From Giesbergeria sp. (GTDB lineage Bacteria > Pseudomonadota > Gammaproteobacteria > Burkholderiales > Burkholderiaceae_C), in contig JAKLLE010000022.1 of NCBI GenBank assembly GCA_023150295.1, forward strand, positions 1-47,500: a stretch of 47,500 nucleotides of DNA, given 5' to 3'. The first letter of the stretch is position 1, and every line of letters begins with the position of its first letter. A program made the translations under genes and the position numbers. The notes below the pieces were generated by a model. The model was not told the origin of the DNA and searched no databases. It worked only from the letters and a program-made list of their open reading frames with translations. Shown here piece by piece: positions 17,204 to 24,706 of the stretch.

Positions 17204-18238
17204 ATGCTGGCCTACATCCTCAAGCGCATCCTGCTCATGCTGCCCACCCTGCTGGGCGTGCTGCTGCTGACTTTCGTGGTGATCCAGTTCGTGCCCGGCG
17301 GCCCGGTGGAGCAGTACATGGCCGAAGCCAAGGCGGGCGCCGGAGTGGGCGGCGGTGCCGAGGGCGGGGGCCTGAGCTACCGGGGTGCGCAGGGCGTGGA
17401 CCCCAAGCGCCTGGAGCAGATCAAGGCGCTCTACGGCTTCGACAAGCCTGCGCACGAGCGTTTTTTGCAGATGCTGGGCCAGTTCGCGCGCTTCGACCTG
17501 GGCAAGAGCTTTTTTCAGAACAAGGATGTGTGGCAGCTTGTCGTTGAGAAACTGCCGGTGTCCATCAGCCTCGGGCTGTGGACCTTTTTCATCAGCTACC
17601 TTGTGGCCGTGCCGCTGGGCGTGGCCAAGGCGGTGCGCGCGGGCTCGCGCTTCGACCTGGTGACCACGCTGCTCATCCTGGTGGGCTATGCCATTCCAGG
17701 CTTCGTGCTCGGCGTGGCGCTGCTGGTCATCTTCGGCGGGCAACTGCAGTGGTTCCCGCTGCGCGGGTTGACGTCCTCCAACTGGGAGGAGCTGTCCTGG
17801 GGCGCGCGCATTGTGGATTACCTCTGGCACATCACCCTGCCCATCACCGCCATGGTGCTGGGCAGCTTTGCCGTGACGGCCATGCTGACCAAGAACGCCT
17901 TTCTGGAGGAGATCCGCAAGCAATACGTGCTGACGGCGCGTGCCAAGGGGCTGTCTGAGCGCCAGGTGCTCTGGAAGCATGTGTTCCGCAACGCGCTGAT
18001 TCCCATCATCACCGGCTTTCCGGCGGCGTTCATCGGTGCGTTCTTCGCAGGCTCGCTGCTCATCGAAACACTGTTCTCGCTCGACGGCCTGGGCCTGCTG
18101 AGTTATGAGAGCGTGATCCGGCGCGACTACCCCGTGGTGCTGGGCACGCTTTACCTGTTCACGCTGATAGGGCTGGTGACCAAGCTGATTTCCGACCTGT
18201 GCTACGTGTGGGTAGACCCGCGCGTGAAGTTTGATTGA
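17204..18238 (+). CDS. yejB: ABC transporter permease YejB
   Basis: This 344-aa inner membrane permease opens with MLAYILKRILLMLPTLLGVLLLTFVVIQFVPGGPVEQ, the start of the binding-protein-dependent transport (DppB/OppB/YejB) family. The later EEIRKQYVLTARAKGLSERQVLWKHVFRNALIPI segment is the EAA loop that contacts the ATPase. A Gly-rich insertion (residues about 42-60) is characteristic of YejB. It ends with WVDPRVKFD. It pairs with YejE to form the channel of the YejABEF importer, and starts 11 bp after the OGG-like gene. Confidence 0.94.
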   Translation: MLAYILKRILLMLPTLLGVLLLTFVVIQFVPGGPVEQYMAEAKAGAGVGGGAEGGGLSYRGAQGVDPKRLEQIKALYGFDKPAHERFLQMLGQFARFDLGKSFFQNKDVWQLVVEKLPVSISLGLWTFFISYLVAVPLGVAKAVRAGSRFDLVTTLLILVGYAIPGFVLGVALLVIFGGQLQWFPLRGLTSSNWEELSWGARIVDYLWHITLPITAMVLGSFAVTAMLTKNAFLEEIRKQYVLTARAKGLSERQVLWKHVFRNALIPIITGFPAAFIGAFFAGSLLIETLFSLDGLGLLSYESVIRRDYPVVLGTLYLFTLIGLVTKLISDLCYVWVDPRVKFD

Positions 18239-18252
18239 TGAAATTTCTGAAA

Positions 18253-18282
18253 ATGGACATAATCAAAGGGCAACATGTCCAT
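18253..18282. promoter_or_regulatory. Palindromic operator upstream of phd-vapC
   Basis: ATGGACAT (18253-18260) and ATGTCCAT (18275-18282) are perfect 8-bp inverted arms separated by 14 bp, ending 14 bp before the antitoxin ATG. The layout fits an autoregulatory site for a Phd/VapC complex. A CATAAT sequence overlapping the left arm could be a -10 box. Confidence 0.6.
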
Positions 18283-18296
18283 ATTGGGGGTCCATC

Positions 18297-18614
18297 ATGA
18301 TCTGGAACATTGCCAGCGCCAAACAGCAGTTCTCGGAAGTGGTGCGGCTGACTGCCGAAGAGCCCCAAGCCATTTACAACCGTGACAAACCCGTGGCGGT
18401 GTTGATTTCCGCCGAGGAGTTCGGGGAATTCAAGCAGTGGCGTGAGGGCCGCGCCAAGCCAACGTGGGCGGAATTGTTTGCCGACATCCGTGCGACGTTA
18501 ATCTCCGAGGGGGCAGAGGACGGCATCGAAATTCCACCGCGCTCCAACCGCTACAACCCCATGGTGGACGACCCGTACTACTGGGACGAGGCGCACTCTG
18601 TGCCGGAGCGCTGA
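18297..18614 (+). CDS. Antitoxin of the Phd/YefM family
   Basis: This 105-aa protein begins MIWNIASAKQQFSEVVRLTAEEPQAIYNRDKPVAVLISAEEFGEF. That is the Phd/YefM DNA-binding and dimerisation domain (residues 1-50), here with longer spacing and an unusually long C-terminal tail (DGIEIPPRSNRYNPMVDDPYYWDE) that should wrap the toxin. It is followed 3 bp later by a PIN toxin, so the pair forms a VapBC-like system. I used the ATG at 18297, where the family alignment begins. Confidence 0.88.
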   Translation: MIWNIASAKQQFSEVVRLTAEEPQAIYNRDKPVAVLISAEEFGEFKQWREGRAKPTWAELFADIRATLISEGAEDGIEIPPRSNRYNPMVDDPYYWDEAHSVPER

Positions 18615-18617
18615 ACT

Positions 18618-19019
18618 GTGTATCTTGCAGACACCAACATCATCAGCGAACTGATGCGACCTGTGCCGCACGCGGGCGTGGTGCGGTGGGTTGAAGCGCT
18701 GGACCAAACGGTAGGTTTCGCGGTTTCGACCGTTTCGGTCGACGAAATCCTGTTCGGCCTGACGCACAAGCCTCGACCGCGTGCGCTGGAGTTGTTCAAT
18801 GGGCTTGCCGCTCGCATCACGGTTCTCGATGTGACCGAGGCCGTCGCGCGCCGCGCCGGCGAGATGCGCGGCCTGCTGGCAGCTCGCGGTCAGGTGCGCA
18901 GCCAGGCCGACATGTTCATCGCCGCCACAGCCCAAGTCCACGCTCTCACGCTGGTCACGCGCAATGTGCGCGACTTTGATGGGTGTGGCATTGCAGTGCT
19001 CAATCCTTTTTCGGCATGA
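18618..19019 (+). CDS. vapC: Toxin VapC/FitB-like PIN-domain ribonuclease
   Basis: This 133-aa PIN-domain protein has the acidic metal-binding set D5 ([11 protein letters not shown]), E43 (SVDEILFGL), D98 ([11 protein letters not shown]) and D119 (TRNVRDF), so it should be an active endoribonuclease. Its FitB/StbB-like sequence suits pairing with a Phd-type antitoxin. The start is GTG, 3 bp after the antitoxin stop. VapC toxins typically cut tRNA or rRNA; the target here cannot be predicted. Confidence 0.92.
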   Translation: MYLADTNIISELMRPVPHAGVVRWVEALDQTVGFAVSTVSVDEILFGLTHKPRPRALELFNGLAARITVLDVTEAVARRAGEMRGLLAARGQVRSQADMFIAATAQVHALTLVTRNVRDFDGCGIAVLNPFSA

Positions 19020-19043
19020 CACAGTCCCCGTTGATATCAAACC

Positions 19044-19212
19044 CTAGGAGCCTGTCGGACTTGGGAATCGTCGACTGCAAATTGGCCCCAGCGGTCCATT
19101 TTTCACCGTCTTTTTGCCCCATAGCCCCGCTATGGGGCCGCAAATCCGGCAAAAACTGTCCTCGCTGGGGCCAATTTTCGCTTTCGACGCCCCAAGTCCG
19201 ACAGGCTCCTAG
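19044..19212. repeat. 169-bp palindromic element with 22-bp terminal inverted repeats
   Basis: The outer 22 bp at 19044-19065 are the exact reverse complement of 19191-19212. The tip reads CTAGGAGCCTGTCGGACTT. A second perfect 15-bp pair (19079-19093 with 19163-19177, AAATTGGCCCCAGCG) and a central 10-bp hairpin (GCCCCATAGC at 19116-19125 with 19129-19138) make the whole element one long imperfect hairpin. CTAG at both outer ends could be a 4-bp target duplication. It has no coding capacity. It lies between vapC and mntA and looks like a MITE or transposon-end remnant. Confidence 0.88.
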
Positions 19213-19253
19213 CCGCGAGTGCCAATGCTGCCGCCTTTGTTGGAGGGACACGT

Positions 19254-19664
19254 ATGTCTGTCAACCCTGATGTGATCGAGCGGACCGTGCGCACACTGCA
19301 GGCCCGGCTGCCGGGCCTGCTGGCGGTGTATGGCTTTGGCAGCCGCGTGCAAGGCACGGAAGGGCCGGACAGCGACCTGGATATGGCTGTGCTGGTGGCT
19401 GGCTATGCCGACGTCACGCTGCTGTGGCAGCTTGCCGGTGAACTGGCCGACATCGCGGGTTGCGCTGTGGATCTGCTGGACTTGCGTGCCGCGTCCACGG
19501 TGATGCAATACCAGGTCGTCACCCAGGGCGAGCGGTGGTGGGCTCAGGATGCGCAGGCCGCGATGTTCGAGAGCGCCATTCTGAGCGAAAAGACCGCGCT
19601 GGACACGGCGCGCGCCGGTTTGCTGGCCGATATCCGAGAGCGAGGAACCGTCTATGGTGGATGA
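19254..19664 (+). CDS. mntA: Antitoxin MntA (minimal nucleotidyltransferase)
   Basis: This 136-aa nucleotidyltransferase-fold protein has the motif G29-S30-R31 followed by D41-x-D43 (YGFGSRVQGTEGPDSDLDMAVL). A third acidic position is likely in VDLLDL. MntA antitoxins AMPylate their HepT partner on a tyrosine and so inactivate it. GGAGG lies upstream of the ATG. The gene overlaps hepT by 11 bp, so the two are translationally linked. The palindromic element ends 41 bp upstream. Confidence 0.92.
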   Translation: MSVNPDVIERTVRTLQARLPGLLAVYGFGSRVQGTEGPDSDLDMAVLVAGYADVTLLWQLAGELADIAGCAVDLLDLRAASTVMQYQVVTQGERWWAQDAQAAMFESAILSEKTALDTARAGLLADIRERGTVYGG

Positions 19665-20070
19665 CGTGCTGATCAACAAGGCCGCCACGATCGAGCGCTG
19701 CGTGCAACGTGCGCGCGAAGAGTATTTCAGCGAACCGGCCACTTTTGCCACCAACTTCACCCGCCAGGATGCCGCCATCCTGAACATCCAGCGCGCCTGC
19801 GAGGCCACTCTGGACATGGGCCAGCACCTGATCCGACGTGACCGGCTGGGGGTGCCGCAAAGCGCGCGCGATGTGTTTGCGTTGTTGGCACGGGCCGGTC
19901 GAATCGAGCCGGCCCTGGCCGAGGGCCTGCAGCGCATGGTGGGGTTCCGCAACATCGCGGTGCATGACTACCAGAGCCTGCAGCTTCCCATCACCGTCGC
20001 CATCATCGAAAAGCACCTTGATGAGTTTCTGCAGTACAGCAAGACCCTATTGCAGCACGATGCAGAGTAG
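19654..20070 (+). CDS. hepT: Toxin HepT (HEPN ribonuclease)
   Basis: This 138-aa all-helical HEPN protein has the catalytic R-x4-H-x-Y motif at R99...H104-D-Y106 (FRNIAVHDYQ). Arg and His form the RNase site, and the Tyr is the residue AMPylated by MntA in characterised systems. All key residues are present, so the toxin should be active when free. It overlaps the mntA 3' end and runs into the yejE start region. Confidence 0.93.
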   Translation: MVDDVLINKAATIERCVQRAREEYFSEPATFATNFTRQDAAILNIQRACEATLDMGQHLIRRDRLGVPQSARDVFALLARAGRIEPALAEGLQRMVGFRNIAVHDYQSLQLPITVAIIEKHLDEFLQYSKTLLQHDAE

Positions 20071-20080
20071 ACAGCAGGCC

Positions 20081-21148
20081 ATGGGCTCCATCACATCTCC
20101 GGTTGCTGCGGGCGGTGCGCCCGCATCGCTTTCCCCCTCCCGCCGCGCCTGGATGCGTTTCAAGCGCAACCGCCTGGGTTACTGGAGCCTGCTCGTCTTC
20201 TGCGCGCTGGTGCTGGTGAGCCTGTGCGCCGAGCTGGTCAGCAACGACCGGCCGCTCATCGTGCGCTACGAGGGTCAGACCTACTTTCCCATGCTCAAGG
20301 ATTACCCCGAGAAGACCTTTGGCGGCGACTTCGAGACACCCGCCGACTACCTCGACCCCTTTATCCGCGAGCGCATCACGGGGGGCGGTAACTGGGCGCT
20401 CTATACCGTGAACCCTTACGGCCCGAACACGCTCAACTACTTCGCCAAGTCGCCCAACCCCTCGGCGCCCACGCGCGAGAACTGGCTGGGCACCGATGAC
20501 CGGGGGCGCGACCTGCTGGCACAGCTCATCTACGGCTTTCGTGTGAGCGTGCTGTTCGCGCTGGCGCTCACCGTGACGGGCGTGGCGCTGGGCGTGCTCA
20601 CCGGGGCCATCCAGGGTTTTTTTGGCGGCAAGACGGACCTGGCCTTTCAGCGTTTCATCGAAATCTGGGGCTCCATGCCCGAGCTGTACCTGCTCATCAT
20701 CTTCAGCGCGGTGTTCGCGCCCAGCATTTCGCTGCTGCTGATTCTGCTGAGCCTGTTCGGCTGGATGGGCCTGTCGGACTACGTGCGCGCCGAATTCCTG
20801 CGCAACCGCCAGCTGGACTACGTGAAGGCCGCACGCGCGCTGGGCGTGGGCAATGCGCAGATCATCTGGCGCCATATCCTGCCCAACAGCCTCACGCCCG
20901 TGGTCACCTTCCTGCCGTTCCGCATGAGTGCGGCCATCCTGGCGCTGACCTCGCTCGACTTCCTGGGCCTGGGCGTGCCGCCGGGCACGCCGAGCCTGGG
21001 CGAACTGTTATCGCAGGGCAAGAACAGCATCGACGCCTGGTGGATTTCGCTGTCCACCTTCGGCGTGCTGGTGGTCACGCTGCTGCTGCTGACCTTCATG
21101 GGCGACGCGCTGCGCGATGCACTTGACCCGCGAAAGTCTGATCAATAA
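20081..21148 (+). CDS. yejE: ABC transporter permease YejE
   Basis: This 355-aa inner membrane permease has the N-terminal RRAWMRFKRNRLGYWSLLVFCALVLVSL segment and a long periplasmic part (IVRYEGQTYFPMLKDYPEKTFGGDFETPADY) typical of YejE. The ENWLGTDDRGRDLLAQLIYGFRVS motif of OppC-like permeases follows, then an EAA loop (EFLRNRQLDYVKAARALGVGNAQIIWRHILPN). The start may be the ATG at 20060, inside the hepT end, or 20081; I prefer the latter because the sequence before it has no family similarity. The mntA-hepT pair separates it from yejB. Confidence 0.93.
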   Translation: MGSITSPVAAGGAPASLSPSRRAWMRFKRNRLGYWSLLVFCALVLVSLCAELVSNDRPLIVRYEGQTYFPMLKDYPEKTFGGDFETPADYLDPFIRERITGGGNWALYTVNPYGPNTLNYFAKSPNPSAPTRENWLGTDDRGRDLLAQLIYGFRVSVLFALALTVTGVALGVLTGAIQGFFGGKTDLAFQRFIEIWGSMPELYLLIIFSAVFAPSISLLLILLSLFGWMGLSDYVRAEFLRNRQLDYVKAARALGVGNAQIIWRHILPNSLTPVVTFLPFRMSAAILALTSLDFLGLGVPPGTPSLGELLSQGKNSIDAWWISLSTFGVLVVTLLLLTFMGDALRDALDPRKSDQ

Positions 21149-21169
21149 ATCGGATTGCTTGAACCCTGT

Positions 21170-21703
21170 ATGGCCAAGAATTTTTCTACCGTGCGCGAAC
21201 TCATCTATTGGGAATATGCGAAATTGGTGGTAGGCCGAGTTGTTGGAAACCGACAGCAGTACGCTTTCGTTAACCACATTTTTCGGGGGTTTTCCGATCA
21301 AAAGATGTCGCCTTCCGCGATTCTTGTTGAGAACAAAAAACTATTTGTGGAAGCTGATCAATGCGCCTATTGCGGAAGCACAGAGAATTTGCAGTGGGAG
21401 CACATCATTCCACTTGCAATGGGTGGTCCAGACAGTATCGACAACTTGGTTCGGGCGTGCCGCTCATGCAACCTTGAAAAAGGCGCGCGTGATCCATATC
21501 AGTGGTACGCGGCACGAAATGACCTGAATGGAATACCTCGGCTTGTGCTTGGCAAGTTTCTCAAGTTGGTTTTTGAACGATACGCCGGAATGGGCCTGCT
21601 GGACGATTCGTCTACTTTAAAAACGAATCATGTGGAGCGTGTGACCTTAGGGCAAGTCTTCCGCATGCCTGCATTGCCGCCAGTTTCTAAGGACGAGAAA
21701 TAA
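21170..21703 (+). CDS. HNH endonuclease domain protein
   Basis: This 177-aa protein has a zinc-containing HNH module: C65-x2-C68, E77-H78 (QWEHIIPLAMGG), N92 and C97-x2-C100-N101 (NLVRACRSCNLEKGARDP). That is enough for a metal-dependent nuclease. The first 60 residues (STVRELIYWEYAKLVVGRVVGNRQQYAFVNHIFRG) have no family I recognise. Codon use is clearly AT-richer than in the yej genes on both sides, suggesting recent transfer. It is wedged between yejE (21 bp upstream) and yejF (3 bp downstream) with no methylase or partner nearby. Confidence 0.88.
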   Translation: MAKNFSTVRELIYWEYAKLVVGRVVGNRQQYAFVNHIFRGFSDQKMSPSAILVENKKLFVEADQCAYCGSTENLQWEHIIPLAMGGPDSIDNLVRACRSCNLEKGARDPYQWYAARNDLNGIPRLVLGKFLKLVFERYAGMGLLDDSSTLKTNHVERVTLGQVFRMPALPPVSKDEK

Positions 21704-21706
21704 AGC

Positions 21707-23320
21707 ATGGCCTCGGACTATTTGCTCCACGTTGAGAGCCTGAGCGTTTCCTTCGGCGCCAAGGAGGTGGTGCGCGGCGTGGGCTTCGACATTGCGCCGG
21801 GCGAAAAGCTCGCGCTGGTGGGCGAATCCGGCTCGGGCAAGACCATCACGGCGCTCAGCCTGCTGCGCCTGGCGGGTGAGGCCAAAATCAGTGGCCAGGC
21901 CATGCTGCGCGGGCGCGACCTGCTCTCATTGTCAGAGCGCGAGATGCGCGGAATTCGCGGTGGCGAGATCGCCATGGTGTTCCAGGAGCCCATGACGGCG
22001 CTGAACCCGCTGATGACCATCGGCCAGCAGATTGCCGAGGTTTTGGAGCTAAAAAAGGCTCTGACGACCACCCAGTCTGCGCAAGCAGCTATTGAATTGC
22101 TAGCAAAGACGGGCATCCCAGAGCCCGAGCGCCGCGCCAACAGCTTTCCGCACCAGCTCAGCGGCGGCCAGCGTCAGCGCGCCATGATCGCCATGGCCCT
22201 GGCCAGCGAGCCCGCGCTGTTGCTGGCCGACGAGCCCACCACGGCGCTCGATGTCACGCTGCGCGGCCAGATCCTCGATTTGCTCTCTGACCTGCAACGC
22301 AGCAGCGGCATGGCCGTGCTGCTCATCACGCACGACCTGAACCTGGTGCGCCGCTTCGCCGACCGCGTGGCGGTGATGGAGCAGGGCGTGCTGGTGGAGC
22401 AGGGCCGCGTCGCCGATGTGTTCCGCGCGCCGCAGCACCCCTACACGCAGCGCCTCATCGCCAGCCAGCCCCGGCGCGATGTGGTGGAAGGCGCGCTGCC
22501 CGAGGGCACCGCCCCCGTGGTCCAGGCGCAGCACCTGCGCGTGGTCTATCCCACGCCGCTACCCGGCGTGCGCGGCTGGTTTAAGAAGGGCGAATTCGTT
22601 GCTGTGCAGGGCGCCACGCTGCAGTTGCCGCCGGGCCGCACGCTGGGCGTGGTGGGCGAGTCGGGCTCGGGCAAGTCCACGCTGGCGCAGGCCATCCTGG
22701 GGCTGCTGCCGCATGGCGGCGCGCTGGCAGTGGCGGGGCAGGGCTGGCAGCAGCCCGCCACGCGCAACACGCCGGCCAACCAGCAACTGCGCCGCCAGGT
22801 GCAGGTGGTGTTCCAGGACCCGTTCTCCTCGCTCTCGCCGCGCCTGACGGTGGAGGAGATCGTGGGCGAGGGCCTCAAGGTGCACGAGCCTGCGCTCGAC
22901 ATGGCGGCCCGGCGTGTGCGCGTGGAGGCCGCGCTGGCCGAGGTGGGGTTGAGCGAGGCGCAGTTCCCCGGCCTGCTGGCGCGCTATCCGCACGAATTTT
23001 CGGGCGGCCAGCGCCAGCGCCTGGCGGTGGCGCGCGCGCTCATCGTGCAGCCGCGCGTGCTGGTGCTCGACGAGCCCACCAGCGCGCTCGACGTCACCAT
23101 CCAGCAGCAGGTGCTGGGCCTGCTGCAGCGCCTGCAGCGCGACAAGGGCCTGAGCTACCTGCTCATCACGCACGACGTGGATGTGATCCGCGCCATGGCG
23201 CACGAGGTGCTGGTGATGAAGGATGGCGCCGTGGTGGAGCAGGGCAGTGTGGGCCAGGTGCTCGACGCGCCGCAGCACCCCTACACGCAGCGGCTGGTGG
23301 CGGCGGCCACGGTGGCCTGA
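21707..23320 (+). CDS. yejF: ABC transporter ATP-binding protein YejF (two ATPase domains)
   Basis: This 537-aa protein contains two complete ABC ATPase domains. The first has Walker A GESGSGKT (residues 39-46), signature LSGGQRQR near residue 151 and Walker B LLLADEPTTALD. The second has GESGSGKST near residue 316, SGGQRQR near 432 and VLVLDEPTSALD. Both have the oligopeptide C-terminal segment (APQHPYTQRL). It powers the YejABEF importer. Residues about 115-133 (KKALTTTQSAQAAIELLAK) are encoded by a sequence closely resembling the dispersed repeat of this genome. Confidence 0.95.
   Translation: MASDYLLHVESLSVSFGAKEVVRGVGFDIAPGEKLALVGESGSGKTITALSLLRLAGEAKISGQAMLRGRDLLSLSEREMRGIRGGEIAMVFQEPMTALNPLMTIGQQIAEVLELKKALTTTQSAQAAIELLAKTGIPEPERRANSFPHQLSGGQRQRAMIAMALASEPALLLADEPTTALDVTLRGQILDLLSDLQRSSGMAVLLITHDLNLVRRFADRVAVMEQGVLVEQGRVADVFRAPQHPYTQRLIASQPRRDVVEGALPEGTAPVVQAQHLRVVYPTPLPGVRGWFKKGEFVAVQGATLQLPPGRTLGVVGESGSGKSTLAQAILGLLPHGGALAVAGQGWQQPATRNTPANQQLRRQVQVVFQDPFSSLSPRLTVEEIVGEGLKVHEPALDMAARRVRVEAALAEVGLSEAQFPGLLARYPHEFSGGQRQRLAVARALIVQPRVLVLDEPTSALDVTIQQQVLGLLQRLQRDKGLSYLLITHDVDVIRAMAHEVLVMKDGAVVEQGSVGQVLDAPQHPYTQRLVAAATVA
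22051..22104 (+). repeat. Dispersed repeat, copy C, inside yejF
   Basis: The sequence reads AAAAAAGGCTCTGACG, then CCAGTCTGCGCAAGC, then AGCTATTGAATTGCTAGC. It has the same core (GCGCAAGCAGCTAT) and flanking AT palindrome as the intergenic copies but is translated in frame, in the helical region between Walker A and the signature of the first ATPase domain. Confidence 0.65.
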
Positions 23321-23356
23321 CAAGGTGTTCAGGCACCAGCAGAGGAAATCTGTTGC

Positions 23357-23380
23357 TACAATACTTCAACAACAGTTGAA
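23357..23380 (+). promoter_or_regulatory. ars promoter -10 and ArsR operator
   Basis: TACAAT (23357-23362) is a good -10 box. It is followed at once by the perfect inverted repeat TTCAAC-AACA-GTTGAA (23365-23380), which would cover the transcription start. The arsR ATG follows at 23391. This layout fits repression of the ars operon by ArsR, relieved by arsenite. The -35 region is weak. Confidence 0.75.
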
Positions 23381-23390
23381 TCGTTGGGCA

Positions 23391-23747
23391 ATGGCATCCA
23401 CCCCAGCCTCTTTTCCTCTGCCCATGGGCACCTCTGAGGCCGTGCGTCTGTTTGATGCCTTGGCGTCTGCGGTACGCCTCGATATTTACCGCTTGCTGGT
23501 GCGCCAGGGGCCGCAGGGCTTGGTGGCAGGGGAGATTTCTGCCACGCTGGGCCTGCCGCCCACCAACCTGTCGTTTCACCTCAAGGCGCTGGCCCAGTCG
23601 GGGCTGGTGGTGTCGGCGCCCGAGGGGCGCTTTGTGCGCTACCGCGCCGACATTCCGCTCATGCAAAGCCTGATGACCTACCTGACCGACGAGTGCTGCG
23701 GTGGTCACCCCGAAATTTGCGCAGCGCCGCCGCGTTGTCCTTGCTGA
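23391..23747 (+). CDS. arsR: Arsenite-responsive repressor ArsR
   Basis: This 118-aa winged-helix repressor has the recognition helix around GLPPTNLSFHLKALAQSGLV (residues 54-73). It lacks the ELCVCDL metal site in the DNA-binding helix of E. coli ArsR. Instead all five cysteines lie at the C-terminus (C102, C103, C110, C116, C118), as in the ArsR type whose As(III) site is built from a C-terminal Cys-Cys pair plus a third Cys. It heads the arsR-arsC-arsD-arsA-acr3 operon and presumably controls it. Confidence 0.93.
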   Translation: MASTPASFPLPMGTSEAVRLFDALASAVRLDIYRLLVRQGPQGLVAGEISATLGLPPTNLSFHLKALAQSGLVVSAPEGRFVRYRADIPLMQSLMTYLTDECCGGHPEICAAPPRCPC

Positions 23748-23773
23748 TTCTTTTGCCCTTTGGGAGCCCTGCC

Positions 23774-24274
23774 ATGCTGAATGTTCTGTTCCTCTGCACC
23801 CACAACTCGGCCCGCAGCATCCTGGCCGAAGCCTTGCTCAACCACCTGGATCGCCAGGCCCCGGTGCGGCGTTTTCAGGCCTGGTCGGCGGGCAGCAGCC
23901 CCCGGACCGGCCAGCAACCCCACCCGTTGGCGCTGGATGTGCTGCAGCACGCCGGGGTGTCCACCGAGGGCCTGCGCAGCAAGACCTGGGACGAGTTTGC
24001 CGTCCCCGGCGCACCGCACATGGATCTCATTATCACCGTGTGCGACAGCGCCGCGGGCGAGGTGTGCCCCGTCTGGCCCGGCCACCCGGCCACGGCGCAC
24101 TGGGGCTACGCCGACCCTTCCGCCGGTGATGCGCCCGACGCTGTCAAGCGCGAGGCCTTCCGCCATACCCTGCATGAAATCGGCCGCCGCTTGGAACTGC
24201 TGATGAATCTGCCGCCCGAAAAGCTCGAAAAAGCGCTTCTGCAGGACGCCGCCCGCAGTCTCGCAAACCATTGA
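23774..24274 (+). CDS. arsC: Arsenate reductase ArsC, LMW phosphatase fold
   Basis: This 166-aa protein has the low-molecular-weight phosphatase loop C8-T-H-N-S-A-R14 (FLCTHNSARSILAEALLN), the arsenate-binding P-loop. It has further family features: FQAWSAGSSPRTGQQPHPLAL, SKTWDEF, the general-acid region YADPSA, and C-terminal helices. It reduces As(V) to As(III), which Acr3 then exports. I chose the ATG at 23774 because the catalytic loop then begins at residue 8, as in the family. It may be coupled to glutathione/glutaredoxin or thioredoxin; this cannot be decided here. Confidence 0.93.
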   Translation: MLNVLFLCTHNSARSILAEALLNHLDRQAPVRRFQAWSAGSSPRTGQQPHPLALDVLQHAGVSTEGLRSKTWDEFAVPGAPHMDLIITVCDSAAGEVCPVWPGHPATAHWGYADPSAGDAPDAVKREAFRHTLHEIGRRLELLMNLPPEKLEKALLQDAARSLANH

Positions 24275-24294
24275 CTTCGAAAAGGAACCTTCCC

Positions 24295-24660
24295 ATGAGC
24301 ACCATCCAGATTTTTGACCCGGCCCTGTGCTGCAGCAGCGGCGTGTGTGGCACCGACGTGGACCAGAGCCTCGTCAACTTCTCGGCCGATGCCGACTGGG
24401 CGCGCCAAAACGGTGCCCAGCTGGAGCGCTTCAACCTCGCCCAGCAGCCCATGGCCTTTGCCGAGAACGCGCCGGTCAAGGACATCCTGGAGCGCGCGGG
24501 GCAGGAAGCACTGCCGATCACGCTGGTCGATGGCATGGTGGTGCTGGCGGGCCGCTACCCCTCGCGTGCCGACCTGGCGCGCTGGGCCGGATTGGCCGCG
24601 CCCGCCGCCGCCAAGGCCGAGAGCGCTGGCAGTTGCTGTTCGGGCGGTTGTTGCGGCTGA
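24295..24660 (+). CDS. arsD: Arsenic metallochaperone ArsD
   Basis: This 121-aa protein begins MSTIQIFDPALCCSSGVCGTDVDQ. It carries the As(III)-binding cysteines C12, C13 and C18 at the same positions as characterised ArsD, plus two C-terminal vicinal pairs (C114-C115, C119-C120). It delivers As(III) to ArsA and weakly represses the operon. The presence of ArsD and ArsA together is the usual pairing. The ATG has AAGGAA upstream. Confidence 0.94.
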   Translation: MSTIQIFDPALCCSSGVCGTDVDQSLVNFSADADWARQNGAQLERFNLAQQPMAFAENAPVKDILERAGQEALPITLVDGMVVLAGRYPSRADLARWAGLAAPAAAKAESAGSCCSGGCCG

Positions 24661-24706
24661 CCGCCGCGTGCTTGTCTCCGCTCTCGTCACTTCACCCCAC
24701 GCTGCC

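Noticed and set aside
19116-19138. The central GCCCCATAGC hairpin as a Rho-independent terminator for vapC.
   Set aside because: No T run follows on either strand, and the hairpin is the middle of a larger symmetric element.
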